64,000 nt of DNA from Dendrocalamus latiflorus (lineage: Eukaryota > Streptophyta > Magnoliopsida > Poales > Poaceae): assembly GCA_017311315.1 (NCBI GenBank), contig CM029631.1, forward strand, positions 4,805,360-4,869,359. The letters are read 5' to 3'. A model generated the notes under the pieces. That model saw nothing but the letters and a program-made list of their open reading frames with translations. It was not told where the DNA came from and ran no database searches. Shown piece after piece: positions 1-12,200 of the stretch (its first letter is position 1; every line of letters starts with the position of its first letter). A program made the translations under genes and the position numbers.

Positions 1-57
1 TATCGCTGGTTCATTGTTTCGACTGTTTTGGGCACTGCTATGCCTACGAACAGATAA

Positions 58-312
58 TGGTCCCGTTTATTTTGGTTTAAATTTATAGCTTTTACCTTAT
101 TTTTTTTACTATTTATAAATTTTATCATTTTTTGGATTTAAGCTTTTTGAGCTTTTTTCTATTCTTTTTTTCGTATTAGTTTACGTTATCCGTGATAGGC
201 TAACCATTTTTATTTTTAAAATTCTTAAATTTAGTTATGCCAATAAGTCACCATCCGCTACAGTGTAATTTCAGCCATAAGCCAGCTTATTTCAGTCCAA
301 CCAAGCGGCACC
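58..312 (+). repeat. MITE family 1 copy (AT-rich, about 260 bp)
   Basis: AT-rich non-coding element that recurs at least nine times in the window (2.8, 5.2, 6.7, 20.0, 22.3, 29.6, 43.1 and 51.2 kb). Shared landmarks in order are a TTATTTTTTACTATT block near the left end, a GTATT(A/C)GTTT block in the middle, TTTAAATTTAATTATGC(T/C)AAATAAG, and a right end that reads as CAGCCATAAGCC. Best-preserved copies have rough terminal inverted repeats of the type GGTGATC..TTGGGCTT. No ORF. Probably a hAT-like MITE, but the superfamily is an inference. Confidence 0.7.
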
Positions 313-392
313 ATTAATCGGCTGATGGTCGGGTCCTGACGAGAGTGCAAAATAGAGGATGAATGTTCTGGTTTCGTGTCATGTTTGATTTT

Positions 393-410
393 GGGGGGGG
401 GGGGGGGGGG
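393..410. repeat. poly-G run of 18
   Basis: Uninterrupted homopolymer of G. No gene nearby. Exact length is prone to sequencing error. Confidence 0.9.
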
Positions 411-599
411 TATCACAGATATTTTTTTTGCACGGGCATTTACAACACTGATGCTGATGAGTGCCCATCTCTTCTTGATCGGATAGGGAGGGTAGTGCAG
501 AAGGGTTAGCGTTCTGTGTATAGTTTTGGGCCTGGATCTATTGAGAATTGGGCCAAGCCTAGTTCGTGGTCGTTCTTTCGGTTTGTGGCTTAAAGTCTG

Positions 600-765
600 G
601 TTGTAGCGAGAAAGAGTATGGACAGAGACACTCGTGTGTGATTTTATCCGATATAGCTGAAGTCAATACAATATCTATTTTAATCAACTTGTAGACCATA
701 CTTTGAAAAGATATTCCGTTTAAAAGATAGTTACTATAGCATAAGACACCGAATAGAATGGTTCA
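600..765. repeat. MITE family 6 fragment
   Basis: Degenerate copy of an AT-rich repeat also seen at 3.13-3.35, 7.30-7.51 and 50.11-50.35 kb. The shared core reads: unpaired GAGA, 'CTCGTGTGTGATTTTATC', a GAAGT motif, 'AGTATATACT'-like text, then 'TTTAAAAAGAT' and 'CTATTTAAAA'-like text. Non-coding. The four copies are clearly related but old. Confidence 0.5.
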
Positions 766-884
766 TATCTCAGAAGGCCCAATTGATACGCAAGTCCGAA
801 TATATTTTGGCACGGAAAGTCAATTTTTAGCCCTTGAAACTTGTTGCATAAGGCAAGTGAAAAGCCATGAACAGTATTGGCCTT

Positions 885-1225
885 GTTCCAAACAGCTTTT
901 GACTCCTAACTTTTAGAAGCCAAAAGTCGTTTAGAACGTGTTAGCTTTTTAATGCGGCATTTTTTGTTTCTTCTTCTTCTTCTTTCCTTTGCATTGTCTA
1001 TGAAGATATAATGGTATTTTTTATTTTTTTTCTCCATTTTTCTTATTTTTCTTTAATTGAATACCTCAGAAAAAGCTAGCATTCGCTATAGAGGGCGTTC
1101 TTTTGGACTATTAGACTAATTAATAGTGATTATTGAAAAGAACTGAAACCAAATGCCGGCCGAAAAGAATGGGCCACATTGCCTTTTCAGCCAAAAGCCA
1201 TATAAACGATTCTAGTCCAAGGAGA
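885..1225. repeat. MITE family 5 fragment
   Basis: Contains the TCTTTCCTTTGCATTGTCT core and the AAAAAGCTA(G/A)CA segment shared with better copies at 26.93-27.16, 46.09-46.36 and 47.42-47.68 kb. Ends are degenerate. No coding potential. Confidence 0.5.
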
Positions 1226-2817
1226 ATTGCTTCAAGGTTTGAAAAATAGCAGGTGTCGATCAATTTCTTTATTTTTTGTCAAGTACAACCAATTGCTTGT
1301 GGAATAATTTTGTATTTATTATTATATAATAAAAGCTCATCACAGTTGTTGTACAACTTATAAGAAAAAAGATAAATATTCTAAAAATCACAAAACATTC
1401 GGACCTTAATTATGTGGGTCCTGATTAAAGCTTAACTATAATGGCAATTGAATGTTATTGAGAGAGAGAGAGAGAGAGAAATATGCTTATTAAAAATACA
1501 CACAGAGAGAGAAATATGCTAGAAAATCTCACAAAAACAGAAACATATAGTATTTAATCCAGTGGACTGTAATTAAAGTGAACTATAGTGGTAATTGGAG
1601 AAATTTTTTAAAATAATCAAAATTTTATTTTGAATTATTGTATTATACTTGTTTTTTGTAATTTTTTATTCTGAATAAAAAACGTAGCTATCCACAACAA
1701 AGCATTTGCATGATACGTAGAGATGCATGTATATGTTCATGTTTTCATCGAGATTTGGCCAGGATGCGCAAGGAGACCAGCGAGTCGTCCATTTGCATGA
1801 GCTCTTTGAGCAAGAAGCTGAACGCCAAGATGTTGAAGTTAGGACCAGTCCAAGATATATGACTAGAACAATGAAGAAATGCAATACTAAGAGCTCAAGT
1901 GTGTCCGGTTACATGTGAAAATCTAAAGCTCAACGAGAAAACAATCAAGGAGATAAGGGAAAAATGAATTGAGTCGGAAACGAATTCTAATAGCGCACTA
2001 GAGGTATATGTATTCGTAACTTCTACTTTTGGCTTTTGTTTAGAGAAATCAATGTAAACATCTAGTTTCTCAAAACGGTTTCTCCACTCCTGTCGCTCCC
2101 GTCTCGCTTTGGGGATAAGGCATTTGGTCACGGGTGCATCACGCACCTCACTCCTATCACTCCTTTCACGCGTACGTATCTTTCCCTCATTTTCTCTACT
2201 GCTCGTATCATCATTCTAAAAGTAACTTCTCTCAGCCATTACTATTTATTTTCAACCAAAAACAATCACCCATAGTCAATACGAATGTCCCATAATAACT
2301 CGTCTCGTAATTGTGTGAACATATCAGCTAGTTTTTCCTAATTTCTTGAAAGAACGACAGATTTAAGCAAAATCGTAATGAGCTTTGTCCAAATTCATGC
2401 ACCAATTTTTAAGTAGGAGAAATGTACCATACAACGATGTAACGACGGCAAACCGACGACCCGTTCTCCAAAAATGACACGGCGTATTGATGCAGACACC
2501 GGCCTTCGGTCCAAAATGTTTCTTGGTTTATAGCCCATGACGAGGCCCGGCATTTTTTTTCAAGCAACCTGTAAAAAGACAAAAAGGAATAAGGAGTATG
2601 TGCTGAAAGGGGGTGTGATGAGCCTGTGGACGGTGGACCTCACTGCTTCCAACGATCCAAATTCAAACTAGTAACACCAAAGTGAACCTTTCAAATCAAA
2701 CTGCCACTGACACCTTGATTAGACAAGTAACTGTAGCAAGGTAACGACCTTGGGAACTTAAAAAATATTTAGAATCGAACTGTTTCATACATGATTCTTC
2801 AAAGATCCCGTACGATT
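1226..2817. other. intergenic, no gene seen
   Basis: AT-rich sequence with a (GA)n tract at 1460-1479. Short ORFs on both strands have no recognisable domain, no splice context and no codon bias. I see nothing functional. Confidence 0.6.
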
Positions 2818-3090
2818 AGGCTGAAAAGTTATAGCTTATAACTGAAATTGTACTATAGCGATTGAAATTTCACTATAGCTGAAGATGACTCATTTGTCGT
2901 AATTAAATTTAAAAAAATTAAAAATAGAAAAAATATGCTAGCTCATCACGGGTAACACAAACGAATATGGGAAAAAAGAATCAGCAAAAAAGCTCAAAAA
3001 AGTCAAAAGTTTAGAAAAAAATGAAATTTATAAATAGTGAAAAATAAGCCAGAAGCTGAAGCTAAAACAAGCGGGCCTAAAACTTTCCTA
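2818..3090 (-). repeat. MITE family 1 copy, inverted
   Basis: Reverse-complement copy of the family 1 element: it begins with CTGAAAAGTTATAGCTTATA, carries GTAATTAAATTTAAAAAAATT and ends in AATAAGCCAGAAGCTGAAGC. Non-coding. Confidence 0.7.
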
Positions 3091-3129
3091 AAAATTCTCA
3101 CAGGTTGTCTATAAATGGCTTGTCTTCTT

Positions 3130-3350
3130 TCAAAGCTTGTTTTAGGGTCATTCATTATTATTTTTTCTTATAAATAGTAATAGCTTGTAGAGAGATACTC
3201 GTATGCAATTTTGACTAATATAAATAAAGTTACTATAGTGTGTACTATAATTAACTAGTAGACTCTATCTTAAAAAGATAATCTATTTAAAAAATAATTA
3301 CTATAGGAAAATATTTACTATAAAAAACAGTTTTTAAAAATTAATACTAA
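3130..3350. repeat. MITE family 6 copy
   Basis: AT-rich repeat with TACTATAGTGTGTACTATAA in the middle and ATCTTAAAAAGATAATCTAT after it. It matches copies at 0.60-0.77, 7.30-7.51 and 50.11-50.35 kb. 3351-4180 is further AT-rich intergenic DNA without a gene. Confidence 0.55.
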
Positions 3351-4252
3351 CAGATCTTAGTTTGATTGAATGTGGGAATAATCCAACGGAGAGGTTTGCA
3401 ATTGCAGACAAGTAAAGCCAGCAGAATGAGGGGCTGCGTAAATAGCGTAGCATAGCAGCGAGAGCACACAGTAGTCCAGTACATAGCTGTCAGTAAATAA
3501 AGAGCAAATGCAGATGGCATACTTGCGAAACAGTCTTACCGTCTCCAGCGAGTTTTATCTTTTAGTTTTTAATTTTATTTTTTTAGCATTTTAGTTTTTT
3601 CTTATTTATTTATATTGTCTGAGATGATATACTCTTTTTTTTCTTTTTTAAACTTAATTACGTTAAAAATTAATAATAATTACAGGACCAAAATAAGCTC
3701 TAAACAGTACCAAAATATCCTTTGTCTTAGCTTTTGATATTTGGCTATAGTTTGTTAGTTTTTTAAAGATATTTAATTAAAAGCAAAAACTGTTCAACAC
3801 CTTTATATCTTTATAGATATGCAAAGAGAAAAGAAAAAAATAGGGAAGACCATGTTAAAAACCCAACTCATTTCAAATGACCTCCGTATTCTAATTTTTA
3901 GAAGCGTCGTTGTTTGGAATGGAATTAATTCCTGTGCATAGGCCTACCATGTGCACCTTGCAGAACTATGCGGGCGCTTCCCTAGACACTAAACACACCA
4001 CAGGCGGGAGCTCCACGCTAGATCCCACGGGCACAGCCTTCCCGCCCCCCGACGCCGCGCCGTCCGTAGGCTCCACCTGACACAACCCTCTCACCTCCGA
4101 CGATCCACCAACGGACGGCCTGCCCCCACCACCTCCCCCATGTGCCCCGCCCTTTAAGGCCGCAGCGTCCCACCACCAGACCAGCTCATGTCCCTCCCCT
4201 CCCTCCCTCCCTCCCTGCTCGGCTCGTTTCATTTCAAGCAAGAAAAGCGACA

Positions 4253-4260
<8 letters not shown>

Positions 4261-4297
<37 letters not shown>
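4261..4297 (+). repeat. (CT)n microsatellite in the phytocyanin 5' leader
   Basis: About 18 uninterrupted CT units followed by TTTCTG, some 60 bp upstream of the chosen start codon. CT tracts in 5' leaders are common in grasses, so this probably lies in the 5' UTR. Confidence 0.85.
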
Positions 4298-4301
<4 letters not shown>

Positions 4302-4355
4302 GATCTCTGCGTCTGTCCAGCCACCGTTGGTTGCGCCGAGGGGAGGAGGAGGAGA

Positions 4356-4973
4356 ATGGGCTGGAGGAGGGTTGTCTGCGCGCTGCTGGTCGCACTGGCG
4401 GCGTGCGCGGCGCTGCCGGCGACGACGGCGAACAAGATCTCCATCAACTGGGCGCCCAACACCAACTACTCCACCTGGCTGGAGAAGCACGGCCCCTTCT
4501 ACAAGGACGACTGGCTCGGTGACTAATCAACACAGCCTTCTGCACTTCTCTTATACCCAGATCTGATGGATACACTGCGGAGATGTAAGGTTTTTCCTTC
4601 GCTAATTAAATCTGTTCGTTTGATTAACTGCGCAGTGTTCTACTACACGGCGGGGCAGGCGGACGTGGTGCAGGTGGACGAGACGGGGTTCAACAAGTGC
4701 GACGCGACCAACGCCATCTCCAACTACAGCAAGGGCCGCAGCTACGCCTTCGAGCTCAATGAGACCAAGACCTACTACTTCATCTGCAGCTACGGCTACT
4801 GCTACGGCGGCATGCGCCTCGCCATCAAGGCCCAGAAGCTGCCGCCGCCGTCCCCGCCGCCCTCCGCCTCCGACAGGTCTGCCGCCGCAGGCCTCGAGTC
4901 GTTCGCCAGGTCCCACGCCGCCCTCGTCTCCGCCGCCGTCGCCGTGCTCGCCGCGCTCCTCAGGATGGTCTAG
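4356..4973 (+). CDS. early nodulin-like phytocyanin, GPI-anchored
   Basis: Two exons, 4356-4518 and 4636-4973, joined by a GT-AG intron that splits codon 55; the product has 166 residues. Residues 1-26 are a signal peptide with a hydrophobic core. Residues 27-121 form a plastocyanin-like domain with the disulfide cysteines Cys76 and Cys110 and the family segment YYFICSYGYCYGG. The position that holds a copper-ligand His in plantacyanins is Tyr here (GYC instead of GHC), so a copper-free early nodulin-like protein is expected. Three N-glycosylation sequons are visible (Asn37, Asn84, Asn96). A proline-rich linker (124-130) leads to a hydrophobic C-terminal tail (about 146-163), which suggests GPI anchoring at the outer plasma membrane or in the apoplast. 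I chose this ATG because the signal peptide starts there; an upstream in-frame ATG at 4188 lies across the CT tract. The precise physiological role cannot be read from sequence. Confidence 0.9.
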
Positions 4974-5194
4974 GCATCTAATTAAGCTAGTGCTTGATTC
5001 AGTTCTTTAATTTGTTCGATTTGGAGTTCCTTTGTTAGTGTGTTTGGACTCTGAAGAGTAGTGCCGCGTCTTGGGTCGTGTTGATTAGCGGTGTGGATTT
5101 GCGGGAGCGATTGGTTAAGCGAAGCTTAATTCTTTAAGTGTGAAGAACTGTTAGATTAATTTCAGCTATGCATCTTGACTCTTGGAGAGAGAGG

Positions 5195-5402
5195 GAACTT
5201 CATTTCGGTTTAAGCTTTGAATTTTGATTTATTTTTTACTATTTTTAAATTTTAATTTTTTGCTTTTTAAGTTGTTTTGCCGGTTTTTATTTATTTATAT
5301 TATTCGTGATGGTTTAATCTATTTTTTTATTTTAAAAAGTTTTTAAATTTAGTTATGTTAAATAAGTCATTATTAGATATAATATAATTTTGATCAGCTA
5401 TA
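5195..5402 (+). repeat. MITE family 1 copy
   Basis: Matches the family 1 core (TTTTTTACTATTTTTAAATTT, then TTAAATTTAGTTATGTTAAA, then ATCAGCTATAG). Lies about 220 bp beyond the phytocyanin stop codon. 5403-6221 is intergenic; 5405-5560 contains a short repeated theme (ATTCTCGT and GCAGC motifs) that may be another MITE fragment. Confidence 0.65.
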
Positions 5403-6221
5403 GCCCGACGTTTGGTACAGTTTCTGCTCCCAGCTTCTCACTAGATTCTCGTGGAGCTGCACCAAACACCCAACTGCTCAAAATGGTTGGATTCTGATTC
5501 TCGCGAGGAGCAAAGCGAGAAATGAACTAGAATAGAGAAGCAGCCTTTTGGTGGATTCTCGTAGGGAGCTATCCAACCTAAATGAAATCTACCCACTGAA
5601 ATTCATCAAAATTACCCGCAAAATGCCATTTACCTACCCCGCTCGTCGCCCCCCACCCACCTCCCCCTTCTCTCGCCCCATCGCCTCCCTCTTTCTTCTC
5701 TCGCGCCATTTTGCTATGCCCGTGAACAGCGGCATTGCTGAAGGGTTTTGCTTATTGTTATTGTGGGTGAAAAAAACTCGTTAGGTTTAAAATTACTTTA
5801 TTTATACTCGTTAATTAGTTAGATATTAAAATAAGTTGATTTTAAATAAATTTAGATTTTGCTCTAGCTCAATTTGTTTCAAAAAAATACTTTAAAACTA
5901 TAAAAAATAATATTAAATCAAACTATGCTATTTTTAAAAAAGTTTAGTAAGATGAGAACTTGTTACCTATAATTTTGTCTTCATTGTACACCATCAATAC
6001 CCTCTAACCCTGTTCGATAACGTTGGAGGATCCGCCCCTTTACCGGAGCCGAGGCCCGTAATTCGTTTTTCTTTGATTTGTACTCGAGGCCCTAAGATTC
6101 AGTGGCCGTGTTCTTCTTCTCTTCCTTTTTTGAGATGGTGTCTCGTGAATCGTGATCTGCCTCTGTTAACGGCGTTTCGGGCTTTAGCTTCCCGCTCCTG
6201 CCCCCCGCTCCTGCCCCGTAA

Positions 6222-6494
6222 GAGCAGGTACAATAAGACTTAGTCAGTAGGCTATAGCAAATATAATATCAACCAAATCTTATGTGGCAGAGAGAGAAAG
6301 GAAGAGAGAGAAGGAAGTTGGCTACTAAATTACAGCTAGCTATAGCACGTAAAAATATGCATTTCACTCTCTTACACGTGGGGCCAAATAGTTATTGTAA
6401 TAGCTACCTTATTGTATGAACTATTTTTTTGAAGGCTATAGATGAAATGGACAAGTGTTATAGCCACTAATTGGCTATACTATTGTACTTGCTC
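6222..6494 (-). mobile_element. MITE family 2 (Tourist-like, TSD TAA)
   Basis: 273-bp element with terminal inverted repeats GAGCAGGTACAATA at the left and TATTGTACTTGCTC at the right, flanked on both sides by the 3-bp target duplication TAA (6219-6221 and 6495-6497). A 3-bp target ending in A and this TIR type fit PIF/Harbinger-derived (Tourist-like) MITEs. Other copies are at 33463-33728, 61035-61307 and 61466-61738, the latter two in opposite orientation. No coding capacity. Confidence 0.92.
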
Positions 6495-6699
6495 TAACAG
6501 CAGCCGGGTTTTGTGCACGGAAATTGGACAAACCGTGCGAGAAACGCGCTCTGAGTCCTTTGGATTGGTCGCCGTGTTAACGACTAATTACACGTTTAAA
6601 ATGGTCCGGGGCCTCGCCTGGGTCCGTGCCTCACTAGACGTTCGGCTGATTAGGGTGTGTTTTCTGACTGTTCTCGCAAACGGACTAGGTCCGCTCGTG

Positions 6700-6948
6700 C
6701 TCGTTTAGGCTTTTGTTTATTTTTACTATTTCTAAATTTCGTCCTTTTCTGATTTTTAAGCTTTTTATTGATTTTTTCGTATTCGTTTGCATTAAACATG
6801 CTGCGTTAATCTGTTTTTAAAATGTTTTAAATTTAATTATACTAAATAAACTATCCTCAGTTACATTATAATTTTAGTCAGCTGTAGTAAAAATTCAGTC
6901 ATAAACCGCAAAAAATCAGCCCAACCAAATACCACCTAAATCGTCCGT
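6700..6948 (+). repeat. MITE family 1 copy
   Basis: Carries the family landmarks TTAAATTTAATTATACTAAA and AAAATCAGCCCAACCAAATA; the right end gives the TIR-like ACCACCT. Non-coding. Confidence 0.7.
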
Positions 6949-7294
6949 GTACCTCTTCTCCAGACATCCGTACGTGTTCCGGAGTAGCACTGTAGCTCAT
7001 TGGTGTGCCAAGCGATAGTAACTGCCGGACGTGCCCGGCATGAGCCGAAGGTTCCTGGCCCTGTTTACCATCTACTAGCATGCGGTAAAAGGTTACGCTG
7101 GCTGTGAGTGAGAGAGGTCTGATGACCCGATGAGTAGGATCTAGGAGCCATCCTTCTTCAGCAATCAGCACAGAGTCATCCTAAGCTCCTAGCATGTTCT
7201 GTTGTTAGCGCAAACAGTAAACACCGGCTAAATGAAAGAAGATTTGTTGTTGCTGGTGCTAGGGAAGTTGCTCGTCTTTGGCTCTGTCCATTTT

Positions 7295-7512
7295 TAGTTT
7301 TTGGTTTCTGATTTTGATTTTTTTTACAGCAACTAGCTTTTAAATGGAGTATCTTTTTAAGATGGAGTTTACTAGTTAATTGTAGTATATACTGTACTGA
7401 CTTTATTTATATAGGTAAAAATCACATATAAGTTTCTGTTACTTTATAATCTCTCATATAAATAGCTTAAAAAACATAAATTATAACTAAAATATATGAG
7501 TCTCGATAAAAA
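7295..7512 (-). repeat. MITE family 6 copy
   Basis: Inverted relative to the copy at 3.13 kb; contains ATCTTTTTAAGATGGAGTTT and GTAGTATATACTGTACTGAC. Non-coding. Confidence 0.5.
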
Positions 7513-9204
7513 AAAAGAACAGGTTCTTTACTAAGAAGCTCCCCACAGGCCGCCAGTTCAGGAGCCTGAGGCCTGAGAATGTGCCATGACTGCCGAGCCG
7601 CGTCAGCAAGGCAGCGGCACCGGCGAATCACATGCATCCGGGCAGGACACCACGTGGCCCTGTCTGAATGCAGGAGAGGATCTCTATTTGTCGTGTTTCC
7701 CCTTCATTTGTGGGCAGGGCGGTCACGTTACCTCCGCACCGCAAGCTCTGGCTCAGCAGAGGAGCAAGCAAAGAAAAGGAGGCAAAATGGCAAGAAAGAA
7801 AACCGCAGGAAGCTACACACTAAGCAAACAAAAGTGCCATACATGTAGTCATGTAGAGAGAGAGAGAGAGAGAGAGAGAGAATCTATCCAATGCAGACTT
7901 GCCCCCTATTGGTAGCATACCCGCATTTGAAACCTCCCTAAATCGAATGCATCAAAAGTTAGTTTCAATTGATCGCACCGAGAGTTTGGTTGAGTCCGTG
8001 TGATCGCATCTAATTATAGGATCGAGCCTAATTATATACTTGGGACTCCGACGTGTAGATATAGCACACCACGCGGCTCACCGTCACCGGAAGCAACTGC
8101 ATTTCTGGGCAGTACAAGGCAAAGAAAGGATGCTGAGATATGATCATGCGGACATGGATGCAGTAAGAGGCATAATCATGTGGATCATAAGTAGCCGAGC
8201 TATAATTACGTACAAGATAATGAAAACCAGCAGGTACTAATCATGTGACATCAATAAAAGTTCACTCGTCGTTTCAGAAAAATAAAAGCACACTCGGGTT
8301 TTACGCACACGGCTCTCTGTAATCGCAACGGGTAGTGCCGCGCGAATTACGCTCCTCCAGCACGGACGAGCATTGGATGTCATCGTCAACGACAGCAAGG
8401 TCCTTTGATTCAGCTCAATGGAGTACAAATCATGACATGGCTGGCACACCACAGGGGTGTACGTACTCTTGAAAATTCTAGAAACAGTTTTGTGAAACTT
8501 TGGGTGCAGATAGCTGTCCCACACACCAGTGACACCACCTGTGGATTCAAATCCTATATCATACACTAGCACCGATTACCATCGCTAAAGACTGTCGTGT
8601 GATCTACATAAAAGCAGAAGAACAGCTAACACTGATACACTAGCCCCTTCTTTGCCTTGTTCTAACTTCTGATTGCTTTATGCCTAGGGTTCAAAAGGTT
8701 AATGGCTTCTCTAGGATAACCACAGTAAGGCCTGTACAGAGTTCTAAAATTGCCAACCAGGTGACAAGTTTCAAATGAAGACTAAATCTATCAAAGTACA
8801 TCGATACTGACTGAATTTTACTAACCACTACTCCATTGCTATCCAGGTAAAACAGGCGCAGGCAATATATTGACAGTCCAAGGGCCATCCCGGCATGGCG
8901 CATATTTGTGAAGGAAGACAATGGCCATTAAAACAAAAAAACAAAGGAGGTGAAGGAGGCAGAACTATGATGATGGTTAAAACAAGTTTTAAGAAATTTA
9001 AGAGCATAACAGCTTAAGAGTTACAAGAATTCTTGACTACGAATGGTAAGTCTAGTGGGTCACTCTAATTCTAAACGGAATGGGTTCATACCTATACCAC
9101 AAATACACAGCGAAAAATTGTTCTTTAGAGCGGGAGTATTTTTTTTTCTATTCCAGATACACAGACAACATCCCCAACCATTACCTCTGGGCCGTACCAC
9201 ACTG
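7513..9204. other. intergenic and downstream region of the ankyrin gene
   Basis: Contains a (GA)n tract at 7855-7881. I recognise no protein or RNA gene. The segment nearest 9204 presumably includes the 3' UTR of the minus-strand ankyrin gene, but no clear poly(A) signal could be fixed by eye. Confidence 0.5.
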
Positions 9205-12200
9205 TCAACCTTCAACCATTGCCTTAGCTGCATCAATAAGCGCAGGTCTAAAGCCATCGGATGCCCGACCAAGGACAGTATACCCTTCCTTGTCCTCAAC
9301 ATCAACATCAGCACCATGTCTAATTAGCAGAAGAGCAACCTAGAAAATGATTATAATACAAGAATCAGTAATGATCCACATCCATTTACTTCAGGAAACC
9401 CTAGGGCAATCAATAAAGTTGATGCATTTTTTGGTAACAAATCAAGCCCCAGGAGAGATCAGGGGTATTCTTTGATCTTTGGAGGCCAGTGGGTCGGTAC
9501 GAACTATTTGTGTTATAGGCGTGGGCCTTGGGCCAATCGGGTATCATTAGGAATTAGATATTGGTTTCTATTCAAGTTAGAGATTAGTTTCCTTGTGTTA
9601 GAGATATAATTAGAGATATGATATTAGTTACTATATCTGTTAGAGATATGATTGAGATTAGATTCTATCTGTTAGGGGAAGCCATCCATATAAGGAGGCT
9701 ACCACATGCTATTGTAATCAAGCAAGAATAATATCAATAGTCTTCCTAGTCCGTAGTCTCTCCTCTCTCCCTACGCCGACGCCATCCGGCCATCTTCTTG
9801 GTGGTGTTTACCCGTTATGAACTAAGGTTCATAACAACTTGGTATCAGAGCCGTCGATCCCTTCCCATGACTTCTGCTACCATGATTTCCGCCAAGGAGG
9901 CCAGTTCTGTGCGTGCAATGCTTAAGGCGATCCAGGAGCAGATGGCAGAGATGAACTCCCAACTTGAAGATTTGACGCGGGAGAGCATCGCAACCGACGC
10001 CAGGATTGCAGCAATTGTATCCAGCCGGAGTTTAGCCGCCGGCTACGTCCCACCGGCCGCATCAGTTCCAAGCGAGGAGGATTCCACCGTCGCAGCATCT
10101 TCTCTGGGGTCGCCGGCCATCGCCCCAGAACCAGCGCCGTCGCTGCCGTTGTCGGTCGCCGTCCACGGGAGGGATCCAAGCAAGTCGCCACCGGCCGTTC
10201 CCTCGTCTGCCGCAGTCGCCCAGGGCACGTCGGGCCGTGTTGCAGCCGCTACGCCGGTCGCGTCCATGCAAGGCGCCGCCGCTGCAGCCGTTCCTCCGGC
10301 TGGCCAATCCGCCGGCCGCACCGACAGCCACCGCTCCAGATCCGCCAAGCCGCTGCCGCTGCAGCCCCGGATCCGAGCTGTCGTCGCCGCTTTTCGCCGT
10401 CGCCGCCAGGCCACTGCGCCGCCGGGAGCCGCTCCTCACGGCCGCTCCGCCTGTCGCCGTCACCGTCGCCGACCTCAGTCGCGGCCGCCAGCGCCGCTGA
10501 GGCGTCTCTGCCCGCGCAGCCGCCGTCGGTTGGTCCGCCTTCACCTCCGCCCGTGTCGGATCCGCCGCCGCCTGAGCCGCCATCGCCGAACCGCCGCCAG
10601 ATCCGATCGTCGCCGGATTCGCCGCCGTCGGCCGCTCCGTCTCCGCCTCCGCCCGAGCCGCCGCCGCAGCTGCTCCGCCTCCGCCCGTGTCGCAGCCGCC
10701 GCCGCCGGTCCGCTTCAGCCCGCGAACCGCCGCCGCCCGGCCCGTCTCCGGCCGCCGCCCAGATTCCCTCGCCGCCCGGGCCGTCTTCGACCGCCGGCGG
10801 CCAGATCCCGCCTCCGCCCGATCCGCCTCCGTCAGGGCCGCCTCCGCCAGATCCGGTCGCCGCCTGATCCGCCGCCGCCGGGCCGCCGCTCCGTTCCCGG
10901 TCGCTGCCTCGTCCGAAGCCGCCCTCTGTTTGGTTTTGGTGGGCTTCGCTGTTCGGTTGGACCGTGGTGGCTTTTGTAAACACGGCTGACCGATTGGAAT
11001 AAGCAAAAAAAAACTTCTTTTGCAGGCATTATATACGGAAGGCGCTACACTTCGTCGCCTTGTTCCGTTTGGATTTGGCCGGTCGTCTCCATCCGCTGCA
11101 GCACCCCGCCACCGTTCATCTTCTACATCGGCGTCGAAGGTCTTCCATTAGCCACCGTCTAGCAGCTCGAGGCCGAGCTGCATGTCCGGGAGGGGTGTAG
11201 TGTTATAGGCGTGGGCCTTGGGCCAATCGGGTATTATTAGGAATTAGAGATTGGTTTCTATTCAAGTTAGAGATTAGTTTCCTTGTGTTAAAGATATAAT
11301 TAGAGATATGATATTAGTTACTATATCTGTTAGAGATATGATTGAGATTAGATTCTATCTGTTAGGGGAAGCCATCCATATAAGGAGGCTACCACATGCT
11401 ATTGTAATCAAGCAAGAATAATATCAATAGTCTTCCTAGTCCGTAGTCTCTCCTCTCTCCCTACGCCGACGCCATCCGGCCATCTTCTTGGTGGTGTTTA
11501 CCCGTTATGAACTAAGGTTCATAACAATTTGCCTACTCAGTTTAACATCAAGTCAGTGGAAAATGCTAGAATCATCATCATGAACTCTTCATGCAAAACG
11601 AATTGGCACTCAATGTATTTTACCATCCAGCACATCATAGAATAAATAGAAGCATGAAAATTTTAACATTACTTGAAGAGTATCACATATACTATGCATA
11701 TCAGCGACTTGCTGGAAGGAAGCAAGATAAAATTACCCCTTTGTTTTCACATATGACAGCTTGCATTAGAGGTGTTTGTCCTGTCCTGTCAACTGCATCA
11801 ACATCTGCACCTTCCTCAATCAGGAACTCACACAACTCAGCATTTCCAGTACTCGCAGCTCTATGTAAGGGTGTGCAGCCAAACTGACAATGTAGTAGTT
11901 CAATGTTACATGTCTGCCAGATTAATTCAATTGCAGTGCAATGAATTTGCATAAAGTAGTGGGTACAAACATATTTCTTGAAAAATACTGTACCTGACCG
12001 TTAAGAAGATTTAAAAATCCACATAATATTTGTAGGTATAGGTGTCTACAGAATAGTCAAATCTTATGCCCAAACTGGATCTGGAGGAAAGAAACATTTT
12101 GCTAAAGTAAACATCTCCTCAAAAACAATTCTGTCGCAAAACTTTCTATTTTTGTTTCTCTTTTTCTCGGTCAACTTTATGGTCATAGATCATATCACAT

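Larger units (their letters stand above)
9511..11526 (+). mobile_element. young non-autonomous LTR retrotransposon in intron 4
   Basis: Complete 2016-bp element: two 326-bp LTRs (9511-9836 and 11201-11526) starting TGTTATAGG and ending ATAACA, flanked by the perfect 5-bp target duplication ATTTG (9506-9510, 11527-11531). A primer-binding site TGGTATCAGAGC, complementary to initiator tRNA-Met, begins 4 bp inside the 5' LTR. A purine-rich tract (GGGAGGGGTGTAG) abuts the 3' LTR. I count about three differences between the LTRs, so insertion was recent. The 1364-bp interior has no protease, reverse transcriptase or integrase, so movement must have depended on a relative. It lies antisense to the host gene. 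Confidence 0.96.

Noticed and set aside
10062..11006. Long minus-strand ORFs opposite the retroelement interior
   Set aside because: Low-complexity Arg/Gly/Ala text from CCG repeats; open frames are expected by composition.
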